From the NCBI RefSeq assembly GCF_900129005.1, contig NZ_FQUN01000018.1, forward strand, positions 51,995 through 115,994: a DNA stretch of 64,000 bases, written 5' to 3'. Below, in pieces: positions 26,887 to 36,221 of this stretch. Below the pieces are notes generated by a model. That model was not told the origin of the DNA. It was given only the letters and a program-made list of their open reading frames with translations, and made no database searches. Positions within the stretch are counted from its first letter, which is position 1; the number at the start of each line of letters is the position of its first letter. Both the position numbers and the translations under genes were made by a program. The stretch is from Leeuwenhoekiella marinoflava DSM 3653 (GTDB lineage: Bacteria > Bacteroidota > Bacteroidia > Flavobacteriales > Flavobacteriaceae).

Positions 26887-27327
26887 AGCTTTTAAATACG
26901 TTAATAAATTGAGTAGATGTGCTTCAGAATGAATCTTCATCAACGTATTGAAGTACCACAGCCCATCATTAAGACTTGTATTTTCTAAACGCCACGCAAC
27001 TTCGCTTAGATCAATAATAAGGTCTGTAAGATCATCTAAAGCGTCCCCGGTAACAACCTCTGGTGAATGTTCAAGTTTTAATAGTTCTGAAATTTGGTTA
27101 TAATAACCAAATTCCGGGAAATTCACTTTTACGTGCGCATAAACTTCAGCATAATCCAGACGTTGCACTTCTTCGTAAAGTTGCTCATCAAAATTTGAAT
27201 TCAGATTGACGTAGAGCGCATAGAGGTCTCCCAGAGATTTTTTTAGAGAAACTATAGTGTTCGTTTGCACAACTGGTGTTGTTCCGTATTGGGTGATCTG
27301 ATGTATGAGTTTTAGAAAAGATTCCAA
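26875..27327 (-). CDS. DUF5063-like cytoplasmic protein
   Basis: The 150-residue protein has no signal peptide or membrane helix and looks all-helical. Features are KKSLGDLYALYVNL in the first half and DALDDLTDLIIDLSEVAWRL followed by GLWYFNTLMKIHSEAHLLNLLTYL near the end. This resembles DUF5063 proteins of Bacteroidota, whose function is unknown. Its 3' end overlaps the DUF922 gene by 12 bases on the opposite strand. It lies 79 bases after no same-strand gene, so it is probably transcribed alone. Confidence 0.6.
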   Translation of the reverse strand: MESFLKLIHQITQYGTTPVVQTNTIVSLKKSLGDLYALYVNLNSNFDEQLYEEVQRLDYAEVYAHVKVNFPEFGYYNQISELLKLEHSPEVVTGDALDDLTDLIIDLSEVAWRLENTSLNDGLWYFNTLMKIHSEAHLLNLLTYLKALEP

Positions 27328-27406
27328 ATCAATTGCCTTTTAAAATTGGGGTATTAACTGATGGTTATTGCGGTGTGAAATGAACAACACAACTTTAGCA
27401 GGCGTG

Positions 27407-28228
27407 TTACCACCCACCGGAAGCACCGCCTCCGCCAAAGCCTCCGCCTCCGAAGCCACCACCAAAGCCTCCGCCGCCGCCAAAACCACCTCCAGAAGAT
27501 CCTCCTCCAAAGCCACCTCCTCCAAGGCCGCCACGACCCAAACTGCTCAAGATAATAACATCAAGTAAGCTGCCGGCTCCACTGCGTCTACCACCATTTC
27601 TACCTCCGCCACCTCCACGAGATCGACTGAGAATAAAAATGATAACAAAGAAGATTATAATAACTGGCAAAAAGTTTTTGAAACCGGGCTGGTTATTCTG
27701 TGGTCTTGCACCTTCATATTCTCCTTGCAACATTTGGAAAATAGCATCAGACCCTTGATCTAAACCAGCGTAATAATCTCCTTTTTTAAACTGCGGAATG
27801 ATAACGCGGTTGATCACCTGTTCTGCCATACGATCTGTTATGATTGTCTCAATACCATAACCGGTATTGATGTCAACCTTACGATCTTTAGTGGCTAATG
27901 TGATGAGAATACCGTTGTCTTTACCTTTTTGACCAATTCCCCATTTCTGTCCCCATTTTGCTCCTAGAAAACTAATGTCTTCTCCTTTGGTACTTGGAAT
28001 AATAACAACTACAATTTGAGTTGAAGTTGTATCGCTGTATTTAACCAGTTTATTTTCTAAAGCAGATTTTTGACCGGAATTTAAGAGTCCGGCATAGTCG
28101 TAAACACTGGTTTGCTCACTGGGAACTTCAGGAATGTCATACTGTGCAAAACTTGTTGCGGTAAGGCAAAAAAGAAAAGCAATGAGCACTGCATTTCTAA
28201 AAGTATATAATTTGGATAAATAAATCAA
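27407..28228 (-). CDS. TPM-domain membrane protein with Gly-rich tail (YgcG type)
   Basis: The 273-residue protein has a signal peptide, a TPM domain (about 35-160: VYDYAGLLNSGQKSALENKL, STQIVVVIIPSTKGEDI, LGAKWGQKWGIGQKGKDNGI) and one membrane helix near residue 195 (FLPVIIIFFVIIFIL). The C-terminal tail is almost only Gly, Phe, Ser and Ala (GGGFGGGSSGGGFGGGGG). TPM proteins have been linked to photosystem repair in plants and often sit with LemA in bacteria. The molecular role in bacteria is unsettled. It overlaps the next upstream gene by 4 bases and is the last member of the M23-MerR-LemA-TPM-TPM operon. Confidence 0.92.
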   Translation of the reverse strand: MIYLSKLYTFRNAVLIAFLFCLTATSFAQYDIPEVPSEQTSVYDYAGLLNSGQKSALENKLVKYSDTTSTQIVVVIIPSTKGEDISFLGAKWGQKWGIGQKGKDNGILITLATKDRKVDINTGYGIETIITDRMAEQVINRVIIPQFKKGDYYAGLDQGSDAIFQMLQGEYEGARPQNNQPGFKNFLPVIIIFFVIIFILSRSRGGGGGRNGGRRSGAGSLLDVIILSSLGRGGLGGGGFGGGSSGGGFGGGGGFGGGFGGGGFGGGGASGGW

Positions 28229-28665
28229 GAGGTTGATATTTCGTCTGAAAGTTCATTTATGTCGTCTTCATCCCAAGGAAAAAAGTGTGCAAGTTGCTCA
28301 CCCGCAGAAATAATTCCTTTTACTAAACCACTTTTAAACTTTCGATTTTTAAATTCAGTTTGCATCAAGTCTTTGGTGCTTTGCCAAAATCCTTCAGGAA
28401 CAACTTTATTAATACCGCGATCCCCACAAATAGCAAACTTTTTAGCGTCTATTGCCACATAGATTAGAACACCATTTTCTGCTTTGGTATTGTCCATTTT
28501 CAGTTGGTGAAAAAGCAGTTTTGCTCGCTCTAGCGCTTCACCTTCACATTGGCGTTCCAGATGCACTCGAATCTCACCAGATGTTTTGAGTTCGGCTTGA
28601 CGTATGGCTTCTACAACGTCCTGTTCTTCCTCGGTATTTAAAAAGTCTTCAACTATAGATGCCAT
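28225..28665 (-). CDS. TPM-domain protein, soluble
   Basis: The 146-residue protein is a second, shorter TPM protein without signal peptide or membrane helix. Family features are LKTSGEIRVHLERQC, KLLFHQLKMDNTKAENGVLIYVAI and FAICGDRGINKVVPEGFW. It would face the cytoplasm, whereas its neighbour faces the periplasm. It overlaps LemA by one base and the Gly-rich TPM protein by four bases, which indicates tight coupling. In other bacteria, LemA with two TPM proteins is a recurring arrangement. A role in membrane protein quality or envelope maintenance is inference. Confidence 0.88.
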   Translation of the reverse strand: MASIVEDFLNTEEEQDVVEAIRQAELKTSGEIRVHLERQCEGEALERAKLLFHQLKMDNTKAENGVLIYVAIDAKKFAICGDRGINKVVPEGFWQSTKDLMQTEFKNRKFKSGLVKGIISAGEQLAHFFPWDEDDINELSDEISTS

Positions 28666-29279
28666 TATGCTGCGTCGTTATTGAAGTCAAAATTGACCTC
28701 AGGAGCACTTTCAGCACCTTCATCCGCTTTAAAATATCCCATCTCTTCAAAGTTACCAATGAAGTTATTTACGATATTATTAGGGAAAGTCTTGATGTGC
28801 TTGTTATAAGGAGCGATAGCCTCGTTGTAACGGTTACGCTCTACATTGATGCGGTTTTCGGTACGCTCCAATTCGTTGATGAGTTCTTTGAAGTTTTCAT
28901 TAGCCTTTAGGTCAGGATAACGTTCTACCGTTACTAAAAGTCTAGATAAAGCAGAGCTCACACCACTTTGAGCTTGTTGAAACTGCGCCAGTTGCTCTGG
29001 AGTAACATTAGATGGGTCTATGTTCACGCCGGTAGCTTTAGAACGAGCTTCAATAACGTCTGTAAGCGTTTTTTGCTCAAATTCTGCATAACCTTTAGCC
29101 GTGTTTACAATATTAGGAATCAGATCAGATCTACGCTGATAGCTGCTTTCTACGTTGCCCCATTGTTTTGTTGCGTCTTCTTTTAATGTTATTGCGTTAT
29201 TGTAAAAGCCTTTAAAAAATGAATAGCCAATAATTCCCAAAATAACGATTACGATGAGTGCAATGAGTCCTTTTTTCAT
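28665..29279 (-). CDS. lemA: LemA family membrane protein
   Basis: The 204-residue protein has a single N-terminal membrane helix (IALIVIVILGIIGYSFF) with a short cytosolic N-terminus. A long helical LemA domain follows: NAITLKEDATKQWGNVESSY, RRSDLIPNIVNTAKGYAEFE, RYPDLKANENFKELINELER and RNRYNEAIAPYNKHIKTFPNN. Function is not firmly known; the name comes from a Listeria antigen. Its start is 14 bases after the MerR gene, and it overlaps the following TPM gene by a base. C-terminal acidic residues (EGAESAPEVNFDFNND) are a common tail. Confidence 0.95.
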   Translation of the reverse strand: MKKGLIALIVIVILGIIGYSFFKGFYNNAITLKEDATKQWGNVESSYQRRSDLIPNIVNTAKGYAEFEQKTLTDVIEARSKATGVNIDPSNVTPEQLAQFQQAQSGVSSALSRLLVTVERYPDLKANENFKELINELERTENRINVERNRYNEAIAPYNKHIKTFPNNIVNNFIGNFEEMGYFKADEGAESAPEVNFDFNNDAA

Positions 29280-29293
29280 GTTTGATGATTGAT

Positions 29294-29623
29294 TTAGAGT
29301 TGATCTTTTAATTCTTGAAGTTGTGCTTTTATGCCTTCCAATTTTCTAATAAGATCAAATTTATTGAGTGTTTGTTGTTTATTTTCTTTTAAATGCGTTT
29401 TAGCTCCTTCTAGAGTAAAGCCACGTTCTTTTACTAAGTGATAGATCAGTTCCAGATTTTTAATGTCTTCCGGAGTGAATTTACGATTGCCCTTAGCATT
29501 TTTCTTAGGTTTAAGTGCGTCAAACTCTTTCTCCCAAAAACGTATCAATGACGTGTTTACGCCAAAGGCTTCAGCGACTTCGCCGATGCTATAATATAAT
29601 TTTTCGGGCAGTTGTACGTGCAT
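29294..29623 (-). CDS. MerR-type helix-turn-helix regulator
   Basis: The 109-residue protein has the MerR DNA-binding fold: YYSIGEVAEAFGVNTSLIRFWEKEF (about 10-34) is the helix-turn-helix and wing, and RKFTPEDIKNLELIYHLVKERGFTLEGAK (43-71) is the second pair of helices. A short coiled coil ends the protein (KLEGIKAQLQELKDQL). There are no Cys residues for metal sensing and no ligand domain. It shares a base with the M23 gene upstream and is followed closely by lemA. It may regulate this operon, but no target site was identified. Confidence 0.9.
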   Translation of the reverse strand: MHVQLPEKLYYSIGEVAEAFGVNTSLIRFWEKEFDALKPKKNAKGNRKFTPEDIKNLELIYHLVKERGFTLEGAKTHLKENKQQTLNKFDLIRKLEGIKAQLQELKDQL

Positions 29624-30600
29624 TAATCCAGAGATTGGTTTTCTAGCTGAGCTTTCTGTAAAATTACATCAAACTCTTCAGGGGAAAGATTTCCGTAGTA
29701 GAAATTAATAGGGTTAATGCGTTGCCCATCTTTAAAGATTTCATAGTGCACATGTGGTGCTTCAGAGCGACCTGTACTTCCCACGAAACCTATTAAATCT
29801 CCACGTTCAACTTTTTGTCCTTTTTTTATATTGTATTTATACAAATGTGCATAAAGACTCACATAACCATAACCGTGATCAATACGTATGTGATTTCCGT
29901 ATCCGGTAGCGTTGTTATCTGCACGCTCTACAACACCATTACCGGTAGCATAGATAGGTGTTCCGCGAGGAGCGGTAAAATCCATTCCCCAGTGCATTTT
30001 ACGCTCTTTTGTAAAAGGGTCTGTACGTAAACCGTATCCAGAAGCTATTCGAGTAAGGTCTTTATTGGCGACAGGCTGTATAGCCGGTATTGCATCAAGA
30101 AATTTTTCTTTTTCTTCTGCTAAGACAGCAATTTCATCGAGTGATTTGCTTTGAACCACAAGCTGTTTAGTTAGAATGTCAAGCCGTTTGTTAGTTTCTA
30201 TAATCAATTTAGAATTGTCATATCCTTCAAGATCTTTATAGCGGTTTACACCTCCAAAACCCGCTTTACGCTGCTCATCAGGTATAGGGTTTGCTTCAAA
30301 ATACAGTCTGTAAATACTGTTGTCGCGCTCTTCAATCTCACCAAGAACATGCTGTACTTGATCTAATTTTTTGTTGAGCACGCCATATTGAACTTTCATA
30401 TTCTGAAGTTCGCGAGTAAGTGCTTTTTCGCGAGGAGTTTCCAGATCCGGAATATTGAGGTAAATAAGCAGGAGAATAAAACCAGCTAAAAAAGATGCCA
30501 CAATAGAAAGCAATCCGTAGCCAAGTTTACGACCTTTACGCTTCTCTATTTTTTTATAGGAAAGCGTCTCTTTATCGTAATAATATTTAACCTTAGACAT
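29623..30600 (-). CDS. M23 family peptidoglycan endopeptidase, membrane-anchored
   Basis: The 325-residue protein has a cytosolic N-terminal stretch (ending KKIEKRKGRKLGYG), one membrane helix (about 30-50) and a periplasmic coiled coil (about 55-165). A C-terminal LytM/M23 domain follows, with metal-site motifs HWGMDFTAPRGTPIYATGNG (His and Asp ligands), YVSLYAHLYKYNIKKGQKV and HVHYEIFKDGQ (HxH). All M23 ligands appear present, so it is probably active rather than an EnvC-like activator. It cleaves peptide cross-links in peptidoglycan. It is the first gene of the five-gene operon and divergent from alaS. Confidence 0.94.
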   Translation of the reverse strand: MSKVKYYYDKETLSYKKIEKRKGRKLGYGLLSIVASFLAGFILLLIYLNIPDLETPREKALTRELQNMKVQYGVLNKKLDQVQHVLGEIEERDNSIYRLYFEANPIPDEQRKAGFGGVNRYKDLEGYDNSKLIIETNKRLDILTKQLVVQSKSLDEIAVLAEEKEKFLDAIPAIQPVANKDLTRIASGYGLRTDPFTKERKMHWGMDFTAPRGTPIYATGNGVVERADNNATGYGNHIRIDHGYGYVSLYAHLYKYNIKKGQKVERGDLIGFVGSTGRSEAPHVHYEIFKDGQRINPINFYYGNLSPEEFDVILQKAQLENQSLD

Positions 30601-30614
30601 TATTTAAATTATTC

Positions 30615-30622
30615 TATTTTTG
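30615..30622 (+). promoter_or_regulatory. -7 promoter box for alaS (TATTTTTG)
   Basis: This is a perfect TAnnTTTG match 110 bases before the alaS ATG. The -33 element is not obvious. Confidence 0.55.
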
Positions 30623-30669
30623 CGTTAAAATTCAGGTCTCTAACCTTTAATTAAATAAAGGGAAACGAA

Positions 30670-30677
30670 CAAATATA
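30670..30677 (-). promoter_or_regulatory. -7 promoter box for the M23 operon (TATATTTG on minus strand)
   Basis: The plus strand reads caaatata. It lies 70 bases upstream of the M23 start codon, and downstream (in plus coordinates) of the alaS box, so the two predicted transcripts overlap at their 5' ends. Confidence 0.5.
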
Positions 30678-30731
30678 AAAAATAGTTTGCCGCTAATGCT
30701 ATATTGGCAAAATCTACTCTAAAATTCACTC

Positions 30732-33344
30732 ATGAAATCCCAAGAAATACGCGATCAGTTTTTATCATTCTTTACGTCCAAAAACCATTCCATCGTGGCT
30801 TCTGCGCCAATGGTGATTAAAAATGATCCTACATTGATGTTTACCAATGCAGGAATGAATCAATTTAAGGAATTTTTTCTTGGTAATGGGATTCCAAAAG
30901 ATACGCGGGTTACTGATACCCAGAAATGTCTGCGCGTAAGTGGAAAACATAACGATCTTGAAGAGGTAGGTAAAGATACCTATCACCATACAATGTTTGA
31001 GATGCTGGGTAACTGGAGTTTTGGGGATTACTTTAAACAAGAAGCGATAGACTGGTCTTGGGAGTTGCTTACCGAAGTCTTTAATATTGATAAAGACAAG
31101 TTGTATGTGACCATATTTGAGGGAGATAGCAGTGAAGACCTGGAGCGAGATACCGAAGCTTTTGATATGTGGAGCAAACACATTGCAAAAGATAGAATCT
31201 TAAACGGAAATAAAAAAGATAACTTTTGGGAAATGGGCGATCAGGGACCTTGTGGACCGTGTTCTGAGATCCACGTTGACCTGCGTTCTGAAGAAGAAAA
31301 AGCAAAAATACCGGGAGCTGATTTAGTGAATGCAGATCACCCGCAAGTAGTAGAAATCTGGAACCTGGTTTTTATTCAATTTAACAGAAAAGCAAACGGT
31401 TCTCTTGAAAACCTTCCGGCACGACATATTGACACCGGGATGGGTTTTGAAAGATTGTGTATGGTGCTTCAGAATAAAACATCAAACTACGATACTGATG
31501 TTTTTACACCGCTTATTCGAGAGATAGAAACCATCACCAATTCAAAATACGCTTTAAAAGAAGAAACAGATATCGCGATTCGTGTAATTGCAGATCACGT
31601 GCGTGCTGTTGCATTTTCAATAGCAGACGGGCAATTGCCTAGTAATACCGGAGCGGGTTATGTGATACGTCGCATCTTGCGTCGTGCCGTGCGTTACGGT
31701 TTTACCTTTTTAGACACTAAAGAGCCTTTTATATACAAATTGGTTAGCGTTCTTGTTGATGAAATGGGAAAAGCTTTCCCGGAATTGAAAAAGCAACAGA
31801 ATCTTATTTTCAATGTAATTAAAGAGGAAGAGCAAAGCTTTTTAAGAACACTCGATCAAGGCTTGGTTCTTTTAGATTCAATAATAGCAGACACAACCGG
31901 AAAAGAAGTTTCGGGAATGAAAGCTTTTGAACTGTATGATACGTATGGTTTTCCTATAGATTTAACTGCATTAATTCTTTCTGAAAAAGGCTACAGTCTA
32001 GATGAGAAAGGTTTTCAGACAGAATTACAAAAGCAAAAAGAACGTTCTCGTGCTGCCGGAAAAATTGAAGCAGGTGACTGGACAGTTATAGAAGATGATG
32101 CTGAAGAGGAATTTGTGGGTTATGATACGCTAGAAACTCCTGTGCGTATTACCCGCTACCGAAAAATCACCACAAAAAAGGAAGGCGATCAATACCAACT
32201 GGTCTTCAATCTAACGCCTTTTTATGCACAGGGCGGAGGTCAGGTAGGTGATAAAGGTTATTTAGAAACGGCAAATGGCGATGTGATTTATATCACTGAT
32301 ACCAAGAAAGAAAATAATCTGATTATTCATCTTTCTAAAAACCTTCCGAAGAATTTAAACGAAATCTTTACTGCGGTTGTTGATGCGAAGCAACGTAACC
32401 GAACACAAGCCAATCATACTGCAACGCACTTATTGCATCAAGCATTGCGAGCAGTTTTAGGAACCCACGTAGAGCAAAAAGGTTCTATGGTGCACAGTGG
32501 TTATTTACGATTTGACTTTTCGCACTATTCAAAAGTTACTTCAGAAGAATTGAAAGATGTTGAGCAGTTTGTAAACGCGCGTATTCAGGAGCAATTACCT
32601 TTAGAAGAAAAACGCAGTATCCCATACGATCAGGCAATTTCTGAAGGAGCTATTGCACTTTTTGGTGAGAAATATGGTGATGCTGTACGTACAATTCGTT
32701 TTGGTAAATCTATGGAATTGTGTGGGGGAACTCATGCAGCAAATACTGGAGATATCTGGTATTTTAAAATCAAGTCAGAAGGAGCGGTAGCATCGGGAAT
32801 TCGTCGTATTGAAGCGATTACAGGTGATGCTGTAATGCAGTATTTTGAAGATCAGGACGAGACTTTAGAAGCGGTACGAGGCTTGCTGAATAACACCAAA
32901 GAACCTGCAAAAGTAATTGAAGGTTTACAGGAAGAAAATAACGAACTCAAAAAGCAGTTAGATTCTTTATTAGCCGAAAAAGCGAAGAATCTTAAGGGTG
33001 AATTGAAAAACGAACTAGAATCAGTTGGTGCTGTTCAGTTCTTAGCTAGGGAAGTTGATCTGGATGCTAACGGAATTAAAGATTTGGCATTTCAACTGGG
33101 TGGTGAAGTAGATAACTTATTTTTGTTGTTAGCTTCACGTCAAGGCGGAAGAGCCTTGTTGAGCTGTTATGTTGATAAAGATTTAGCCAAAGCAAAAGAC
33201 TTAAACGCGGGAACCATCGTACGTGAATTGGGTAAATTTATTCAAGGTGGCGGTGGCGGTCAGCCATTTTTTGCAACTGCAGGAGGGAGAAATCCTGAAG
33301 GTATCGCGCAAGCACTTGCTGAGGTCAAAAAGTATTTGAGCTAA
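30732..33344 (+). CDS. alaS: alanyl-tRNA synthetase
   Basis: The 870-residue protein has the standard AlaRS order. The catalytic class II domain is at the N-terminus ([26 protein letters not shown], and [17 protein letters not shown]). The tRNA-recognition domain follows, then the editing domain with [12 protein letters not shown] (HxxxH) and [12 protein letters not shown] (Cys of the zinc site). A coiled coil (about 725-765) and the C-Ala domain ending in [19 protein letters not shown] complete it. It attaches Ala to tRNA-Ala and clears Ser/Gly mischarging. Length is normal. The GSCFA gene starts 6 bases after the stop. Confidence 0.98.
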   Translation: MKSQEIRDQFLSFFTSKNHSIVASAPMVIKNDPTLMFTNAGMNQFKEFFLGNGIPKDTRVTDTQKCLRVSGKHNDLEEVGKDTYHHTMFEMLGNWSFGDYFKQEAIDWSWELLTEVFNIDKDKLYVTIFEGDSSEDLERDTEAFDMWSKHIAKDRILNGNKKDNFWEMGDQGPCGPCSEIHVDLRSEEEKAKIPGADLVNADHPQVVEIWNLVFIQFNRKANGSLENLPARHIDTGMGFERLCMVLQNKTSNYDTDVFTPLIREIETITNSKYALKEETDIAIRVIADHVRAVAFSIADGQLPSNTGAGYVIRRILRRAVRYGFTFLDTKEPFIYKLVSVLVDEMGKAFPELKKQQNLIFNVIKEEEQSFLRTLDQGLVLLDSIIADTTGKEVSGMKAFELYDTYGFPIDLTALILSEKGYSLDEKGFQTELQKQKERSRAAGKIEAGDWTVIEDDAEEEFVGYDTLETPVRITRYRKITTKKEGDQYQLVFNLTPFYAQGGGQVGDKGYLETANGDVIYITDTKKENNLIIHLSKNLPKNLNEIFTAVVDAKQRNRTQANHTATHLLHQALRAVLGTHVEQKGSMVHSGYLRFDFSHYSKVTSEELKDVEQFVNARIQEQLPLEEKRSIPYDQAISEGAIALFGEKYGDAVRTIRFGKSMELCGGTHAANTGDIWYFKIKSEGAVASGIRRIEAITGDAVMQYFEDQDETLEAVRGLLNNTKEPAKVIEGLQEENNELKKQLDSLLAEKAKNLKGELKNELESVGAVQFLAREVDLDANGIKDLAFQLGGEVDNLFLLLASRQGGRALLSCYVDKDLAKAKDLNAGTIVRELGKFIQGGGGGQPFFATAGGRNPEGIAQALAEVKKYLS

Positions 33345-33350
33345 ATTATT

Positions 33351-34298
33351 TTGAAACTACAAACTACCATACCATTAAAACCTTCAAAGAATCAGTTTGA
33401 TTACGATTCAGAGATTCTCTTGGTTGGTAGTTGTTTTGTTGAAAATATAGCAGCAAAACTCGAATATTATAAGTTTAAAAATCAGGTAAATCCTTTTGGA
33501 ATTTTATTTCATCCTGAAGCTATTGCCCGGTTTTTTGAGTATGTAGTTTCGGGTAAAATATTTACAGAAGTAGAGCTGTTAGAAGTTCAAGAACGTTTTG
33601 TGTGTCTGGATGCGCATTCAGATTTGAGTGGAGCTTCAGTTTCTGAGACTTTAAAGCTTTTAAATGCTGCTATCGCACAAGCTCGCATACAATTAGAAGC
33701 AGCTTCTCATGTTATTATAACCTTAGGTACAGCCTGGGGATATAGGCATAAAACTCAAGATAAAATAGTAGTCAATTGTCATAAGATTCCACAGCGAGAA
33801 TTTGATAAAGAGTTGGCTACTGTAAGTGATATCGAAGATGCTTTACGTCGTACTTTAAATTCAATACAGAATCTAAATTCAAAGCTAAACGTCCTTTTTA
33901 CGATTTCGCCTGTACGTCATATCAAAGATGGCTTTATAGAAAACCAGCGCAGTAAGGCACATTTATTAACAGCAGTACATTCGGTTATTGATAAAACAGA
34001 GCAAACCGAATATTTTCCTTCCTACGAGATTGTAATGGATGAACTCCGGGATTATCGCTTTTACAAGCGGGATTTAATACATCCTAATGAGTTGGCCGTA
34101 GCTTATATTTGGGAATGTTTTATTTCGGTTTATGTTTCCGAAGAGACTCACAAAACAATGCAACAGGTAGAAGAAATTCAGCGAGGTTTAGCGCACAAAC
34201 CTTTCAATGCTAATTCTGAACAACATCAAAAATTCCTTAAAAAACTGGAGGTTAAAAAGAGTACTCTTCAGGCTCAATATCCTCAAATACGGTTTTAA
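33351..34298 (+). CDS. GSCFA-domain protein
   Basis: The 315-residue protein begins at a TTG (MKLQTTIPLKPSKNQFDYDS), only 6 bases after alaS; no ATG gives a complete domain. The family signature GSCF is at 26-29 (LLVGSCFVENI). Later motifs are VIITLGTAWGYRH, VLFTISPVRHIKDGF and HPNELAVAYIWECF. The GSCFA family is SGNH-hydrolase-like (Ser in GSCF, Asp/His in the HPNE block), but no substrate is known. Position suggests co-transcription with alaS, a linkage that gives no functional clue. Confidence 0.92.
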   Translation: MKLQTTIPLKPSKNQFDYDSEILLVGSCFVENIAAKLEYYKFKNQVNPFGILFHPEAIARFFEYVVSGKIFTEVELLEVQERFVCLDAHSDLSGASVSETLKLLNAAIAQARIQLEAASHVIITLGTAWGYRHKTQDKIVVNCHKIPQREFDKELATVSDIEDALRRTLNSIQNLNSKLNVLFTISPVRHIKDGFIENQRSKAHLLTAVHSVIDKTEQTEYFPSYEIVMDELRDYRFYKRDLIHPNELAVAYIWECFISVYVSEETHKTMQQVEEIQRGLAHKPFNANSEQHQKFLKKLEVKKSTLQAQYPQIRF

Positions 34299-34369
34299 AT
34301 ACGGCAAATGCCTTATGGATTACGGTTTTGATTTACAAGAAATTTGTTTTGTAAATCAAAAATAAAACC

Positions 34370-34882
34370 ATGAAAACAAGTACAAAAATTAGTTCAACCT
34401 TAATTTTAAGTCTCACACTTTTAACCGCCTGTTCAAAAGATGATGATGGAGGCGATAGTGCAACTGCCAATGGCGAACTTACCGCAAGTGTTGACGGTAA
34501 AATTTATGAGTCTATGCCCGAGGCTACAATCGCTGAAGAAAATTCATCAACAGGTTTTGAAGTAATTACAATTTCAGGTGGTTCAGTAGATTCTGAAAAT
34601 ATACAAATAAGTATTATAGGTTTTGAAGGTGAGGGTGCCTATGATCTAAATGGCGTTAATATTGCTACCTATACTTTTCTAGGAGATAAAACTGATTTTA
34701 TGAGTGCTCAGATTTTTTCAACTTCAAACGGTTCGGCTTCAAACGGCGAGATCAAAATTGCCGAATATAGAAAGGGTGAACGCGTTAAAGGCACTTTTAG
34801 CTTTACCGGTTACCTAACTAGCGACACCTCTCAAAAAGTAGTAGTTAGTAACGGAACATTTAATGTTTCCATACGAGATTAG
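34370..34882 (+). CDS. DUF6252-like lipoprotein
   Basis: The 170-residue lipoprotein has a signal ending LLTACSKDDDGG (Cys 21 followed by Asp, which favours outer-membrane export in some Bacteroidota). The mature part is beta-rich: ELTASVDGKIYES at the start, FEVITISGGSVDSENIQISI in the middle, and KGTFSFTGYL...VVSNGTFNVSI at the end. The 'GTFSF ... G.FNV' close resembles DUF6252, whose function is unknown. It follows the GSCFA gene by 71 bases and precedes a terminator. Confidence 0.7.
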   Translation: MKTSTKISSTLILSLTLLTACSKDDDGGDSATANGELTASVDGKIYESMPEATIAEENSSTGFEVITISGGSVDSENIQISIIGFEGEGAYDLNGVNIATYTFLGDKTDFMSAQIFSTSNGSASNGEIKIAEYRKGERVKGTFSFTGYLTSDTSQKVVVSNGTFNVSIRD

Positions 34883-34915
34883 CTTAAAAAATCTCAAGTG
34901 TTGAGGTTTTTACGT

Positions 34916-34962
34916 GAAGCCGGGAGTGGGTTTTAAAACCTTTCTTTTCGGCTTCTTTTTTG
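34916..34962 (+). terminator. intrinsic terminator after DUF6252 gene
   Basis: The arms gaagccg and cggcttc enclose a 26-base loop that itself contains a small gttttaaaac palindrome. A run of six T follows. Confidence 0.65.
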
Positions 34963-35068
34963 CCGAAAACCAACATTTTTATAAAAATAAATAGGGCAAT
35001 TGCCGTATTGATTGATGCTTGGTTTTCAGTGACTTTTGGACTGTAAAAACTTTAAAACTTTATAGATT

Positions 35069-36139
35069 ATGAAAACAAATTATTTTTATGTGTTAATGTT
35101 ATTGCTGTTTTTTTTAGGTAGCTCTGCTCAGTCGCAAACCTTAACAGCAGTTAATGCAAAATTGGATCACTGGGGGCAAAAGCCTAATAAAAAAATGACT
35201 AAGAAGGCCTATATATCAGATTTTCAGGTTTTGGTAGAAGTTTACCGGGAAGATTTAGATTATAAAGAAAAGCGTGAGTTTAGAGGTAAGGGAAGAGGTG
35301 AAGCTACTGCAGAAGCCGCTTTGGGTCTTCAAGGTGTAGATGCTCAATTACTTCAGGAAGAAGTAGATAAACTTTATGCAGAATTTGTGGCAGACCTTAA
35401 AGCTAAAGGATATGAACTTGTAGATGTAGATAGGGCGGCAAAAACCGATTATTACAAAAATGCAGAACGTATGAATGGCCCTAATGTACGGGAGAGTGCT
35501 AACCCTGGCTATTTGGAGATATTACCAAGTGGGGCTAGTTTTATGGTCACTAAAAGAGAAGCTGAGGGCAAAGCCAATAATAAAGACGGATTTTTAAATA
35601 GATTTAAGGCAGTGGGGGCGGCAATTTCTGGGCCTAACCAACTATCAAAAGATCTTGATGATGCTCTGGTAATAGATGTGAAATTAGCTCTTAATTTTAG
35701 TGAGTCTGGCTCTAACTGGTTTAAAAGTCTATCTGGCGCAAACGCGCAGGTGAAAACTAATCTTATGATGGGGACACATACAGTACAGGCACCTAAGAAA
35801 AAAGGGTTAAGAATGAATGGTCGAGAAGAGGCATATACGATACCTACGTCGATTGAATTTTATCAGGGATCTGGATTGAAAAAAATTCAATCTAAAGGCT
35901 ATCTAAAAAAACCAATTTACATCTCTGGTGTAATAGACGACACTAAATCTAGTGCTTTTGATAAAGGAGCTGTCACAACCTATACAAACATCGGAGATTT
36001 ATACATCGTGAAGAATACCTACAGTACTATAAGTTCAAATGCAAAATTTGCAGAAACTGACGGGAAGAAAATGGCCGATGCTCTTTATAAAGCAGGCAGT
36101 GCATTTATAGATGAAGAGCTAAAAGAGTTTTTTGATTAA
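35069..36139 (+). CDS. secreted protein of unknown function
   Basis: I do not recognise this 356-residue protein. It has a Sec signal peptide (LLFFLGSSAQ-SQT). A mixed alpha/beta region follows: DFQVLVEVYREDLDYKEKRE, then GRGEATAEAALGLQGVDAQL and LQEEVDKLYAEFVADLKAKG. The C-terminal half contains SKDLDDALVIDVKLALNFSE and ANAQVKTNLMMG. The ending TDGKKMADALYKAGSAFIDE is helical. No catalytic motif, membrane helix or sorting domain is seen. The pattern of a helix scored with Glu/Lys followed by strands is like periplasmic or cell-surface binding proteins, but that is only impression. A terminator follows. Confidence 0.7.
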   Translation: MKTNYFYVLMLLLFFLGSSAQSQTLTAVNAKLDHWGQKPNKKMTKKAYISDFQVLVEVYREDLDYKEKREFRGKGRGEATAEAALGLQGVDAQLLQEEVDKLYAEFVADLKAKGYELVDVDRAAKTDYYKNAERMNGPNVRESANPGYLEILPSGASFMVTKREAEGKANNKDGFLNRFKAVGAAISGPNQLSKDLDDALVIDVKLALNFSESGSNWFKSLSGANAQVKTNLMMGTHTVQAPKKKGLRMNGREEAYTIPTSIEFYQGSGLKKIQSKGYLKKPIYISGVIDDTKSSAFDKGAVTTYTNIGDLYIVKNTYSTISSNAKFAETDGKKMADALYKAGSAFIDEELKEFFD

Positions 36140-36180
36140 AAGATTTGAATGAAATCACTTTAAATTATTATTCATACTTA

Positions 36181-36206
36181 AAGCTGCTTTACCGGGCAGC
36201 TTTTTG
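36181..36206 (+). terminator. intrinsic terminator
   Basis: The arms aagctgc (36181-36187) and gcagctt (36196-36202) enclose tttaccgg and run into a T-run. It lies 42 bases after the preceding stop codon. Confidence 0.75.
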
Positions 36207-36221
36207 TTTAATTGCAGCCTG

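Noticed and set aside
27368..27568. 66-codon plus-strand ORF rich in Ala, Ser and Thr
   Set aside because: It is the complement of the Gly-rich tail of the TPM protein; low complexity explains the open frame.
30765..31181. 138-codon reverse ORF inside alaS
   Set aside because: It is antisense to the catalytic domain of alaS; the translation shows no domain or signal.
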